64,000 nt of DNA from Occultella glacieicola (GTDB lineage Bacteria > Actinomycetota > Actinomycetes > Actinomycetales > Beutenbergiaceae): NCBI RefSeq assembly GCF_004353825.1, contig NZ_SMNA01000008.1, positions 124,001 through 188,000 of the forward strand, in the 5' to 3' direction. The notes beneath the pieces were generated by a model that saw only the letters and a program-made list of their open reading frames with translations, did not search any database and was not told where the DNA came from. The position numbers and the translations under genes were made by a program. Positions within the stretch are counted from its first letter, which is position 1. The number at the start of each line of letters is the position of its first letter. Below, piece by piece: positions 26,203 through 34,231 of the stretch.

Positions 26203-28002
26203 ATGACGCCCCACTCCCTTCGTGCCCGTGCCGGTACTCGCGTCGGAGCCGCGACGATCGCGGCCGTGCTGATCCTCGTCGGGTTCGGAAGCCCGGCCTG
26301 GGCACAGCCAGCCGCGGACGACACGACCGCACCCGCCGAGGAGACGTCCGAGCCGGTCGAGGGCGAGACCCCGCAACCCCAGCCCACCGACCCGACGGAC
26401 GGCGGCCCGACGGACGGCGACCCGACGGCGCACCCCACCCCCGAGGTGACGGAGCCACCGACTGACGAGGACGGTTCGACCGCCGCACCCGACGAGTCGT
26501 CCGCGAACCTGGTTGCGCCGCAGTCCGTGACGGCCGCGGCCGTTCCGATCCTGGTCGCCCCGCTGCGCCCGGGCACGTACCGCATGACGTCGGCGCAGGG
26601 ACCACGGTGCGCCCCGACGATCAATGCCTCGCTTGCCCACATGGGGCAGGACATGGCCGCCCCGCTGGGCACGCCGATCTATGCGATCGCAGCCGGGGTC
26701 GTGCGCTACGCGAGGCCGGAGGCCTCGGCCGGGCAGTGGATCGTCATCGAGCACGTGATCGACGGCCGCATCGTCAGCAGTTCCTACTCGCACTCGCGTA
26801 ACGCCACCGAGTTCGTCCGCGCCGGCGACCGGGTGGCGGCCGGCCAGCGCATCGCCACCGTGGCCTCGACCGGTGTCTCCACCGGGCCGCACCTGCACCT
26901 TGAGATCTGGGAGGGTCGCTACGGCAACGCAGCCGGCGGGAAGGTCGTCAACCCGGACACCTGGCTCGCTGCCCGCGGCGTGTCCCTGCGCGCCGGGGCG
27001 ACGTCCGTATCCACGGTGAAGCCACCGACCTCATGCACCTACTGGGCGGCCGGGACGACAACCCTGTACGCGTCCCCGTCACGCAGCGCCGCGATCGTCA
27101 CCATGGTCCGGGGTGGAACCGTTCTGACCACCCCCGGTGCCGGTGTGAAGACCAACGGGTTCATCCAGGTCACCACCTCGGGCACCACCGGGTGGGCGCC
27201 GGCGGGCCAGGTCTCCCCGAAGCGCACCAGCGTGACGCCGATCCCTCGCCACGTCGTCAACCTCGACTACACCGGTGATGGCGTCTCCGACGTCCTCGCG
27301 GCCGACGCGGCCGGACGCCTTCGCCTGTACCCCGGGAACGGCGCCGGGGGATGGGCGAGCTCCCGGCAGGTCGGTGCCGGCTGGTCCGGGTTCCAACTGA
27401 TCGCTGCCAATGACTTCAACCGGGACGGCCGGGCCGACATCTTCGGTGTCGACACGACGGGACGCCTGTACTTCTACGCGGGCACCGGCAACGGCGGGTT
27501 CTCCACGCGGGTAGCCTTCGGGCGCGGCTGGTCCGCCCTGACCAACGTCTTCTCACCGGGTGACTTCAACGGTGACGGGAAGGCGGACCTGGTCGCCACC
27601 GACAGCGCCGGCCTTCTCTGGCTCTACCGAGGCAACGGCTCCGGTGGATTCTTACCCGGCCGCGTCCAGATCGGGCACGGTTGGCAGATGTTCACCCAGG
27701 TCATCGCCGGTGGAGACGCGAATCGCGACGGCCGTCCGGACATCCTGGCGGTAAACCGCTCCGGCCGACTGTTCGGCTACTTCGGCAATGGAACCGGCCG
27801 CTTCACCGGGTCACGGCAACTCGGTCACGGGTGGTCCGGTCTTCAGGTGCACGGTGTCGGCGGGTTCGACCTGGACGCTTACGACGACTACCTGGCGATC
27901 ACGGCAGACGGGCGGATGTACCTCTACCGCGGTTCCCCGTCGGCCTGGGTGGGTGCCGGTCAGCAGGTCGGCCGCGGCTGGTCGACGATGCGCCTGGCCT
28001 GA
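26203..28002 (+). CDS. secreted M23 metallopeptidase with SH3-like and FG-GAP repeat domains
   Basis: 599 aa. Signal peptide ending near GSPAWA-QPAA (cleavage about 34), then a Pro/Thr/Glu-rich linker with TDGGPTDGDPT repeats to about 110. The M23 (LytM) domain has HMGQDMAAPLGTPIYAIAAG and STGPHLHLEIWEG, the complete zinc-ligand set. An SH3-like domain follows (TTLYASPSRSAAIVTMVRGG), then five FG-GAP/VCBS blades with Asp-rich calcium loops (DYTGDGVSD, DFNRDGRAD, DFNGDGKAD, DANRDGRPD, and a degenerate last one). Likely a peptidoglycan hydrolase held at the cell surface by the propeller. Confidence 0.9.
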   Translation: MTPHSLRARAGTRVGAATIAAVLILVGFGSPAWAQPAADDTTAPAEETSEPVEGETPQPQPTDPTDGGPTDGDPTAHPTPEVTEPPTDEDGSTAAPDESSANLVAPQSVTAAAVPILVAPLRPGTYRMTSAQGPRCAPTINASLAHMGQDMAAPLGTPIYAIAAGVVRYARPEASAGQWIVIEHVIDGRIVSSSYSHSRNATEFVRAGDRVAAGQRIATVASTGVSTGPHLHLEIWEGRYGNAAGGKVVNPDTWLAARGVSLRAGATSVSTVKPPTSCTYWAAGTTTLYASPSRSAAIVTMVRGGTVLTTPGAGVKTNGFIQVTTSGTTGWAPAGQVSPKRTSVTPIPRHVVNLDYTGDGVSDVLAADAAGRLRLYPGNGAGGWASSRQVGAGWSGFQLIAANDFNRDGRADIFGVDTTGRLYFYAGTGNGGFSTRVAFGRGWSALTNVFSPGDFNGDGKADLVATDSAGLLWLYRGNGSGGFLPGRVQIGHGWQMFTQVIAGGDANRDGRPDILAVNRSGRLFGYFGNGTGRFTGSRQLGHGWSGLQVHGVGGFDLDAYDDYLAITADGRMYLYRGSPSAWVGAGQQVGRGWSTMRLA

Positions 28003-28053
28003 TCCGGCGCCGTCCGGGTCCTGCACCGCCTCGACGGTGGCGCCAGGTTTGCT

Positions 28054-28071
28054 CACGGACAGCCGTCCGTG
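28054..28071 (+). terminator. terminator-like hairpin between convergent genes
   Basis: Stem CACGGAC (28054-28060) pairs with GTCCGTG (28065-28071) around a 4-nt loop, 52 bp after the M23 stop. There is no U-tract, so confidence is moderate. Confidence 0.4.
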
Positions 28072-28123
28072 TGGGGCTAAGTGGCGGGGACCACCCGCCC
28101 GTGGTCGCGCCGGCCGCCGGGTC

Positions 28124-30079
28124 TCACGCAGCCGTGGCGTCCGGGCGAACTTGCCCGTCCTCCGTGCGAGGTCCGTCGGCGACGTTCTCCTCGGCTCGGG
28201 CCTGCTCGTTCTGTCGGTGGATGTCCCAGTTGCCCATGACGGTGCTGACGGCGTCCACGAGGTGCAGCGGGCCGCCGCCGATGGGGGTCAGAGGGTGGTT
28301 GGGATCGCGGAACTGGTCGGGGTCGGATGCTTCCGCGGAAGCGACGCCTGGACCTGATTCGTCGCGGATCGTCGGAGCTGCGCCGGATTCGGGGCTCGTC
28401 GGCCCTGATCCGGCGAGCTCCTTCGGCGTGGTCGTGGCCACGGGGGCTGCGACGGGCTCGGACGTGTGCGCGGCAACCGTAGAAGGGGCCACGGTGACTG
28501 GCGGCGTTGGTACCGAGGTGAGGATCCGGCCGTCGGGGGTGGTGAAGAAGACGGTCCCGTCTTCTCGCAGGGTGATGTCGTAGTTGCCTTCGTGGAGGAG
28601 TCGGTGGTGGGTGGCGCAGAGCAGGACCAGGTTGGTCAGGGTGGTCGGGCCGCCGTCGGCCCAGTGGTGGATGTGGTGGGCGTGGAGGTAGGCGCGGCGG
28701 TGGCAGCCGGGTGCGCGGCAGCCGTGGTCGCGGGACCAGAGTGCGCGTCTGAGGGCGGCGTTGGTGCTGCGTACGCGTGGGCTGACCTCGAGGGTGCGGC
28801 CGGGGCGGGCGTTGGGCACGACGGTGAATCCGGAGGTGTGGTTGGCGTGTAGGTGGGTGACGACGCCGGTGTCGCAGGTCAGGCGGCGCGCGGTCTCGGG
28901 GTGCAGGGCCGGGCCCAGCTCCAGGTGTGGCCCGATCAACTTCGCCGTGTCCGGCGGATCCTCCTCAGCCGTGGCCGGGTCGGCCCCCGGCGCTTCCGCG
29001 GAAGCGCCGGGGCCGGCGATGCCTGTGATTGGGGTGACGGTGGTGAAGCCACCGCGTTGCGCGCCGTCCTCGACTGCCTCGTGGGTGGCGTCATCGGAGC
29101 GCGCCGCTGGATCGCTCCTGAGAGTTCGGGTGTCCTCGCGCCCGAGCCCGTCGGCGGTCTCGGTGGGCTCGAGGACCTCGGGTTCAATGGGGCCGGCCGT
29201 GTCCGTGGGTGCGGGCCGCGCGTTGGCGAGGTCGTCGAGGGTGACGTGCAGGACGGTTTCGCCGCGTCGCTGGCCCCGGGGGGTGTGCGCACCGGTGGAG
29301 ACCGCCGCCTGATCACCGGTGGTGGCGGCGTGGCCGGGGTGGGCCACGACGGACTGTTCACAGATCAGGATCAGCGCATCGATGAGGGCGTGCCCGTGCA
29401 CGACACTCTCCCGCAGCCAGGGCGGTGGTTCGGGATCCGTGGAGTGCCCGGCGTCGGTGTCCTTGAGGTAGTCACCGACCCGGTTCAACTCCTCGATCAG
29501 GACCGCGGCGTCCTCCGGCGAGCACCGCCCGGAGAAGGAATAGGAACCATCGAGTTCCTCCCGGAAACGCAGGTGCCGCTCACCGTGGAGCTGGTTCACC
29601 TCATCCAGCGACCGCGCGGTGCGCACCCCGGCCACGAACCGCTCCAACTGGTTCGCGGTCGCCGACGCGGCCACGGCCAGCAGTTCCGGTTCGGTCTCGG
29701 CCGTGGCGACTCTGGTGATCGCCCGGACCTTCGAGAACGACAAGTGCCCGGCCGCGAACACTGCCGTGGTACCCGGTAGGACGGTCAGAGCATGCGCGAT
29801 CCGCACATGTTCACGGGCGGTGGTCGCCGACATCCCGCACCGCCAGGACAGCCAGTTCACGCAGGAAGCGAACCCGCCCGTGTTCCAACCCTGACGATCA
29901 TCGAACTCGGCCAATAACAGCAGGAACCGACACGTCGACGCCGCGATCTTGACCGCCAACCCGGACAGCTCCGCCTCGATCTCCTCCAACGGCCGCACCT
30001 CGCCAGGATCGAGTGGGGCTGCACCGGGATCGTCGGACAGCCGACTCGCGGGTTGGGTCTGGAAACTGGCTGTGGTCAT
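28124..30079 (-). CDS. DUF222 (13E12 family) HNH endonuclease
   Basis: 651 aa. The N-terminal half is the DUF222 helical domain (LVKIAASTCRFLLLLAEF-like, QGWNTGGFASCVNWLSWRCG, HVRIAHALTVLPGTTAVF), as in the REP13E12 family of mycobacteria. The C-terminal HNH nuclease has CRAPGCHRRAYLHAHHIHHW and LVLLCATHHRLLHEG, with two Cys pairs and the catalytic histidines. Two low-complexity inserts contain ASAEA, encoded by the palindrome GCTTCCGCGGAAGC that recurs outside the gene. The C-terminal 130 residues look disordered. Such genes are multi-copy and often repeat-associated; role unknown. Confidence 0.88.
   Translation of the reverse strand: MTTASFQTQPASRLSDDPGAAPLDPGEVRPLEEIEAELSGLAVKIAASTCRFLLLLAEFDDRQGWNTGGFASCVNWLSWRCGMSATTAREHVRIAHALTVLPGTTAVFAAGHLSFSKVRAITRVATAETEPELLAVAASATANQLERFVAGVRTARSLDEVNQLHGERHLRFREELDGSYSFSGRCSPEDAAVLIEELNRVGDYLKDTDAGHSTDPEPPPWLRESVVHGHALIDALILICEQSVVAHPGHAATTGDQAAVSTGAHTPRGQRRGETVLHVTLDDLANARPAPTDTAGPIEPEVLEPTETADGLGREDTRTLRSDPAARSDDATHEAVEDGAQRGGFTTVTPITGIAGPGASAEAPGADPATAEEDPPDTAKLIGPHLELGPALHPETARRLTCDTGVVTHLHANHTSGFTVVPNARPGRTLEVSPRVRSTNAALRRALWSRDHGCRAPGCHRRAYLHAHHIHHWADGGPTTLTNLVLLCATHHRLLHEGNYDITLREDGTVFFTTPDGRILTSVPTPPVTVAPSTVAAHTSEPVAAPVATTTPKELAGSGPTSPESGAAPTIRDESGPGVASAEASDPDQFRDPNHPLTPIGGGPLHLVDAVSTVMGNWDIHRQNEQARAEENVADGPRTEDGQVRPDATAA
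28329..28342. repeat. dispersed palindrome, copy inside the HNH gene
   Basis: Perfect 14-bp palindrome GCTTCCGCGGAAGC, within the HNH coding sequence where it encodes part of ASAEA. One of at least five perfect or near-perfect copies between 28.3 and 31.6 kb. Confidence 0.8.
28985..29012. repeat. dispersed palindrome, 28-bp extended copy inside the HNH gene
   Basis: The GCTTCCGCGGAAGC core (28992-29005) extends into a perfect 28-bp palindrome with G/C-rich outer arms. Also inside the HNH coding sequence, encoding ASAEA with flanking Pro-Gly. Confidence 0.8.
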
Positions 30080-30178
30080 GGCAACCTCCTAGTTGAAACA
30101 CCTGTTCTAATCGTAGGCTCGGGCACCGACAACGTGATCGGGGCTTGTGGATGGCTGGTGCGGCTGCGTCCGCGGGGC

Positions 30179-30430
30179 GCTTCCGCTGAGGCGGTCTGCG
30201 GTCGCGAGGGCGGGCGCCGGCGGGGACGAGACGCTTCCGCTGAAGCAGTCTCGGGTCACGGGGACGGCGCGCCGGCGGGGAGGGGGCGCTTCCGTTGAAG
30301 CGGTCTCGGGTCACGGGCCGGGGGTGTCGGCGGGGACGGGATGCTTGCGAGAAGCGGTCAGTGGTCGCGGGGGACGGAACGCTTCCGCTGGGGTGTGTGC
30401 GGACGGGACGGGACGCTTCCGCGGAAGCGT
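30179..30430. repeat. degenerate tandem repeat with GCTTCCGCTGAAGC-type cores
   Basis: Six units begin at 30179, 30233, 30288, 30343, 30381 and 30415; the first four are spaced 54-55 bp, the last two 38 and 34 bp. Each starts with a GCTTCCGC-like core, in full units followed by GGTCTCGGGTCACGGG-like sequence and a G-rich tract. The last core (30413-30430) is a perfect 18-bp palindrome. Confidence 0.8.
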
Positions 30431-30527
30431 GTCGTGGATTCGGATCCCGGTCTGTCGCAGCGCACATCCGGGGCGCGCCGACGAGGCGGCGGCGAATGGT
30501 CCGCACGTGCGGTGGCGCAGTGACGGG

Positions 30528-30545
30528 GCGCTTCCGGGGAAGCGG
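30528..30545. repeat. dispersed palindrome, imperfect copy
   Basis: GCGCTTCCGGGGAAGCGG, a near-palindromic copy of the same family, 115 bp after the tandem block. Confidence 0.7.
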
Positions 30546-30634
30546 TGGGCGATCCGTGGACGGCCGTGCCCGGGCTGCTGCCTGCGCGGTGGTCGATCGC
30601 CGCGCCAGCCCGGTGAGTGGGCGTATGGCGCGAT

Positions 30635-30763
30635 GTGCTCGGTCCCGACGATGGCTGCGTCGCGTGGCGCGCTCGGTCCGACTATTGCTGCATCGCGTGC
30701 GGACGATGGATGCGTCGCGTGGTGCGCTCGGACCCGACGATGGCTGCGTCGCGGTGCGCTCGG
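30635..30763. repeat. 34-bp imperfect tandem repeats
   Basis: Units carrying GCGCTCGGTCC and GACGATGGCTGCGTCGCG start near 30635, 30669, 30724 and 30756 (the last partial); a shortened copy lies at about 30697-30722. Unit length is about 32-34 bp. It directly adjoins the palindromic repeat block but has a different sequence. Confidence 0.65.
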
Positions 30764-30855
30764 TAGCCACCGCCAGCGTCGCTGGTCCCGGAAAAAGCGC
30801 GCCGAGGCTCTCCACGAGAATCAGGCGAGCGAGCGGACTCCGGGAGGTGCGCCGG

Positions 30856-31581
30856 TCACGTCGCGTTCCACAGGTCGCGGTAGTACTCCAGGCGGGCGCG
30901 GTCTGGAGCGAGACCGTATGCCTCGATGAGCGCGTCCTCCCAGCCCGGCCCGTAGTTCCATTCCGTGCTCATGGAGGCGACCGCGATGTCGGCCCACCGG
31001 TCCGCGACGCCCATCGCGCCGAGGTCGACATGGCCCACCCAGGACCCGCGGTCGTCGAGGAGCGTGTTGGGGCAGCACGCGTCGCCGTGGCACACGACGG
31101 GCCGGTCGACGGCCGGTGGCTCCCGTAGGGGGTCCGGCACGCGGATGCCGCGGGCGGCCGCGTTCGCCAGGCGGGCGGGCACGCCCCAGTCGAACGGGCA
31201 GCCGTCGACCGGCAACGCCTCGTGCAGAGCCCGGAGTCCGGCGCCGACGGCGCGCACGGCACTCGCCGGATCCGCGATCCAGCGGGCCGCGACCGCCGAC
31301 TCCCCCTCGAGCGCGGCCGTCATCAGCCACTCATGCGTCGCGTCGCCACCCTCAGCGATCACGCGTGGCACCGCGGTGTACGAAGCGGCCCAGACCAGCC
31401 GGGCGGCCTCGGCCTCCATGGACGTCTCGGCGTTCTTGGGACCGTACTTGAGGTAGCGCCCGTCGTCCGTGCGGAAGGTCACCCCGCCGAGCCCGTTGCG
31501 CCACACGGGAGTCAGCCGTGCGTCGCCTGCGAGGCGTCGAACGGGCCGTGGTTCGGCAACGGGTTCGCTGGGGATCGACAC
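30856..31581 (-). CDS. aminoglycoside 3'-phosphotransferase-like kinase
   Basis: 241 aa from GTG 31581, preceded by GGATGGAG. Protein-kinase-like fold: LKYGPKNAETSMEAEAARL (nucleotide-binding Lys and the Glu of helix C), VVCHGDACCPNTLLDDRG with the Brenner motif HGDxxxxN, and HVDLGAMGVADRWADIA with the DxG metal site. This matches the APH(3') family. Whether it confers resistance or phosphorylates a native sugar cannot be told. A palindrome of the dispersed family lies just upstream. Confidence 0.82.
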   Translation of the reverse strand: MSIPSEPVAEPRPVRRLAGDARLTPVWRNGLGGVTFRTDDGRYLKYGPKNAETSMEAEAARLVWAASYTAVPRVIAEGGDATHEWLMTAALEGESAVAARWIADPASAVRAVGAGLRALHEALPVDGCPFDWGVPARLANAAARGIRVPDPLREPPAVDRPVVCHGDACCPNTLLDDRGSWVGHVDLGAMGVADRWADIAVASMSTEWNYGPGWEDALIEAYGLAPDRARLEYYRDLWNAT

Positions 31582-31594
31582 GGCTCCATCCTGC

Positions 31595-31610
31595 CGCTTC
31601 CGCGGAAGCG
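31595..31610. repeat. dispersed palindrome, copy upstream of the phosphotransferase gene
   Basis: Perfect 16-bp CGCTTCCGCGGAAGCG in the 40-bp gap between the DUF952 stop and the phosphotransferase start. Confidence 0.8.
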
Positions 31611-31621
31611 CGGACCGAACC

Positions 31622-32026
31622 TCAGTCGGGACGAGCGGTCGAGGCCGCCGGGTCCGCGCCCCCGTCGGTGAACCCGAACCGACCCGTCGCGTCGAACATC
31701 GCCCCGCGCACGGCCACGACCGCGGCCACCGGCAACGGCCCGCCGTACACATGCGGGAACGGCTCGGGTGCGCCGTCGAGCGCCTCGACCCGCACGGTGC
31801 GCCCGGCCGCCTCGAGAGCCGCGACATCGATCTCGAGCACCACCAGGGGCTCCGGATCGTCGGCGTAGAACGCCTCCGCCACCCCGGCGACCTGTCGCTC
31901 GTAGGAGCAGTGCAGGTACCCGACCTGCTCGATCGTGGCGCCGCGGGTGGACACGGCGTACTCCCCGGTCGCGGACGCGGCGGCCCAGTCGGCGGCGTGG
32001 GCCAGATGCAGGATCGTCTCGCTCAT
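31622..32026 (-). CDS. DUF952 family protein
   Basis: 134 aa from ATG 32026. DUF952 features: ILHLAHAADWAAASATGEY near the start, GYLHCSYERQVAGVAEAFY, VVLEIDVAAL and PEPFPHVYGGPLPVAAVVAV. The family resembles glutathione S-transferase-like or ADP-ribosyl-related small enzymes, with no established role. The frame is open upstream through the 27-bp minisatellite to 32368, but a -10 hexamer 7 nt before 32026 and the family length support the short form. Confidence 0.88.
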   Translation of the reverse strand: MSETILHLAHAADWAAASATGEYAVSTRGATIEQVGYLHCSYERQVAGVAEAFYADDPEPLVVLEIDVAALEAAGRTVRVEALDGAPEPFPHVYGGPLPVAAVVAVRGAMFDATGRFGFTDGGADPAASTARPD

Positions 32027-32033
32027 GCTCGCG

Positions 32034-32039
32034 AGCGTA
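32034..32039 (-). promoter_or_regulatory. -10 hexamer TACGCT for the DUF952 gene
   Basis: TACGCT on the minus strand, 7 nt before ATG 32026. Confidence 0.5.
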
Positions 32040-32130
32040 CGGTGCCCGACGGCGGAGCGCGCCGAGTCCGGTGGGGTCGCCCCGGTCGTGGGGCGAGAGA
32101 CGAACGGCCGGGTTCCGCCGAGCGGCCGGG

Positions 32131-32343
32131 CGCCGGGCCGCCGGCTTCGAGCGGGTTCGCCGGGCCGCCGGCTTCGAGCGGGTTCGCCGGGTTGCCGGCT
32201 TCGAGCGGGTTCGCCGGGCCGCCGGCTTCGAGCGGGTTCGCCGGGCCGCCGGCTTCGAGCGGGTTCGCCGGACCGCCGGCTTCGAGCGGGTCCGCCGGGC
32301 CGCCGGCTTCGAGCGGGTCCGCCGGGCCGCCGGCTTCGAGCGG
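32131..32343. repeat. 27-bp minisatellite, 8 copies of the core
   Basis: The core GGCTTCGAGCGG begins at 32143, 32170, 32197, 32224, 32251, 32278, 32305 and 32332, an exact 27-bp period with a few substitutions. Because 27 is divisible by 3 all frames give 9-residue repeats, for example GPPASSGFA on the plus strand and ARSRRPGEP on the minus strand; these are artefacts of the repeat. Confidence 0.92.
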
Positions 32344-32402
32344 CGGAGCGCCGGACCTGTCCGAACAACGGGCGCCACGAAGGGTGCGCGCTGCGACCCT
32401 CC

Positions 32403-32408
32403 TAGACT
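32403..32408 (+). promoter_or_regulatory. -10 hexamer TAGACT for hisC
   Basis: TAGACT ends 6 nt before GTG 32415; no ribosome-binding site precedes the start. hisC-hisB-hisH-priA therefore appears to have its own promoter. Confidence 0.55.
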
Positions 32409-32414
32409 TACCCC

Positions 32415-33557
32415 GTGACCGGTGACCCGACGACCCAGCCCGCCCCCGCCGTCGTGCTGCCCCTGCGCGCCGACCTGGTCGGCGAGGTGCCCTACGGCGC
32501 CCCGCAGTTGGATGTCCCGCATCTGTTGAACGTCAATGAGAACCCGTATGCGCCGCCGGCCGACGTGGTCGCGGACATCGCCCGGTCCGTCGCGGCCGCG
32601 GCCTCGGACCTGAACCGGTACCCCGACCGGGACTTCCCGGGCCTGCGTCAGGACCTCGCCGACTACCTCGCCGCCGAGTCCGGCGCCGACGACCTCGAGG
32701 TCGCGAACCTCTGGGCCGCGAACGGCTCCAACGAGGTGATGCTGCACCTGCTGCAGGCGTTCGGCGGCCCCGGGCGAAGCGTGATGTCCTTCGCGCCCAC
32801 CTATTCGATGTACCCCGAATACGCCCGGGACACCCTCACCCGGTGGGTGGCCGGCACCCGCCGGAGCGACTTCGGCCTCGACCCCGACGAGACGATCGCC
32901 CAGATCGAGAACGAACGTCCCGCCGTCGTGCTCCTCGCGAGCCCGAACAACCCGACCGGCACCGCCGTGGACGTGGCCACCATCGACGCGATCGCGTCGG
33001 CGACCACCGGCACCGGCCCGGACGGTGCCGCGACCGTGCTCGTGGTCGACGAGGCCTACGCGGAGTTCCGGCGCGTGGGCACCCCGAGCGCGTTGAGCAT
33101 CCTGGCCCGGCACCCGCACCTGGCGGTGTCCCGGACGATGTCCAAGGCGTTCGCATTCGCCGGTGCCCGCCTGGGCTACCTGGCCGCGGCGCCCGCTCTG
33201 GTCGACGCCCTGCAGGTGGTCCGGCTGCCGTATCACCTGTCCGCGGTCACCCAGGCCGTGGCGCGCGCGGCGCTGCGACACCGCGACGTGCTGCAGGCGC
33301 AGGTCGCGCAACTGCGTGACGAACGGGACGCGACCGTGGCCTGGCTGCGGGAGTTGGGCTTCACCGTCGCGGACTCGGACGCGAACTTCGCATTCTTCGG
33401 CCGGTTCACCGACCGGCACACGATCTGGCAGGGTCTGCTCGATCGCGGCGTGCTGATCAGGGAGACTGGTCCCAGTGAGTACCTGCGCGTCTCGATCGGG
33501 ACGGGCGAGGACATGGCCGCGTTCCGCGGCGCATTGAAGGAGGTGACCGGCCGGTGA
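32415..33557 (+). CDS. hisC: histidinol-phosphate aminotransferase HisC
   Basis: PLP enzyme converting imidazole-acetol phosphate to histidinol phosphate. 380 aa from [75 protein letters not shown] and [17 protein letters not shown] with the Schiff-base Lys. The stop overlaps hisB (GTGA). Confidence 0.96.
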   Translation: MTGDPTTQPAPAVVLPLRADLVGEVPYGAPQLDVPHLLNVNENPYAPPADVVADIARSVAAAASDLNRYPDRDFPGLRQDLADYLAAESGADDLEVANLWAANGSNEVMLHLLQAFGGPGRSVMSFAPTYSMYPEYARDTLTRWVAGTRRSDFGLDPDETIAQIENERPAVVLLASPNNPTGTAVDVATIDAIASATTGTGPDGAATVLVVDEAYAEFRRVGTPSALSILARHPHLAVSRTMSKAFAFAGARLGYLAAAPALVDALQVVRLPYHLSAVTQAVARAALRHRDVLQAQVAQLRDERDATVAWLRELGFTVADSDANFAFFGRFTDRHTIWQGLLDRGVLIRETGPSEYLRVSIGTGEDMAAFRGALKEVTGR

Positions 33558-34231
33558 GCGAGTCCAGCCAGGTCGAAACGCCCGTCGAAACGCCGGTCGA
33601 GACGCAGAGCCCGACGGCGCCGGCTCGGTCGGCGCCCCGCACCGCCCGGGTGGAGCGCACCACGTCCGAGTCCAGCGTCGTGGTGGAGCTCGACCTCGAC
33701 GGCACCGGTGCCGTCGACGTGTCCACGACGGTGCCCTTCTTCGACCACATGCTGAACGCCCTGGGCAAGCACTCCCTGATCGACCTCACCGTACGGGCGA
33801 CCGGTGACATCGACATCGACGCGCACCACACCGTCGAGGACACCGCGATCTGCATCGGGGAGGCGCTGCGCCAGGCCCTCGGCGACAAGGCCGGCATCTC
33901 CCGGTTCGGGGACGCCCTGGTCCCTCTGGACGAGGCGCTCGCGCAGGCCGTCGTGGACGTCTCGGGCCGGCCGTACATCGTGCACACCGGTGAGCCCGAG
34001 GCGCAGGTCTATCACCTCGTCGGTGGCCACTTCACGGGGTCCCTGACCCGGCACGTGTTCGAGGCGATCGCGCTGCACGCAGGCATCTGCCTGCACATCC
34101 GCCTGCTCGCCGGCCGCGACCCGCATCACATCGTCGAGGCCCAGTTCAAGGCGCTGGCGCGCGCCCTGCGGTTCGCGGTCGCCCGAGACCCGCGGGTCAC
34201 CGGCGTGCCCTCGACCAAGGGCTCGTTGTGA
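33554..34231 (+). CDS. hisB: imidazoleglycerol-phosphate dehydratase HisB
   Basis: 225 aa. Monofunctional dehydratase with [34 protein letters not shown] (manganese-binding His/Glu) and the second-half [17 protein letters not shown] and NPHHIVE-like [18 protein letters not shown]. It has about 30 extra N-terminal residues of low complexity ([12 protein letters not shown]), beyond the usual start near [10 protein letters not shown], so an internal start is possible. Overlaps both neighbours. Confidence 0.95.
   Translation: MSESSQVETPVETPVETQSPTAPARSAPRTARVERTTSESSVVVELDLDGTGAVDVSTTVPFFDHMLNALGKHSLIDLTVRATGDIDIDAHHTVEDTAICIGEALRQALGDKAGISRFGDALVPLDEALAQAVVDVSGRPYIVHTGEPEAQVYHLVGGHFTGSLTRHVFEAIALHAGICLHIRLLAGRDPHHIVEAQFKALARALRFAVARDPRVTGVPSTKGSL

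Larger units (their letters stand above)
30080..30855. other. repeat-rich intergenic region upstream of the HNH gene
   Basis: 776 bp between the HNH start and the end of the phosphotransferase-like gene. It contains the degenerate 55-bp tandem repeats with palindromic cores (30179-30430), a further core at 30528-30545 and 34-bp repeats (30635-30763). Reading frames stay open through it only because of GC bias and repeats; none has a start with ribosome-binding site or a recognisable domain. Confidence 0.7.
32027..32414. other. divergent intergenic region with minisatellite
   Basis: 388 bp between DUF952 and hisC. It contains -10 hexamers for both genes and an exact 27-bp tandem repeat; no gene was found. 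Confidence 0.7.

Noticed and set aside
30080-30855. Coding sequence on either strand in the repeat-rich gap
   Set aside because: Open frames are long only because stops are rare in GC-rich repeats; composition is Arg/Gly/Ser-rich, and no start or domain supports a gene.
32131-32343. CRISPR array
   Set aside because: The repeats are tandem with no unique spacers; it is a minisatellite.
31512-33419. Long minus-strand open frame with repeated SKPAARRTR segments
   Set aside because: Its repeats are the 27-bp minisatellite read in another frame, and the rest is antisense to hisC.
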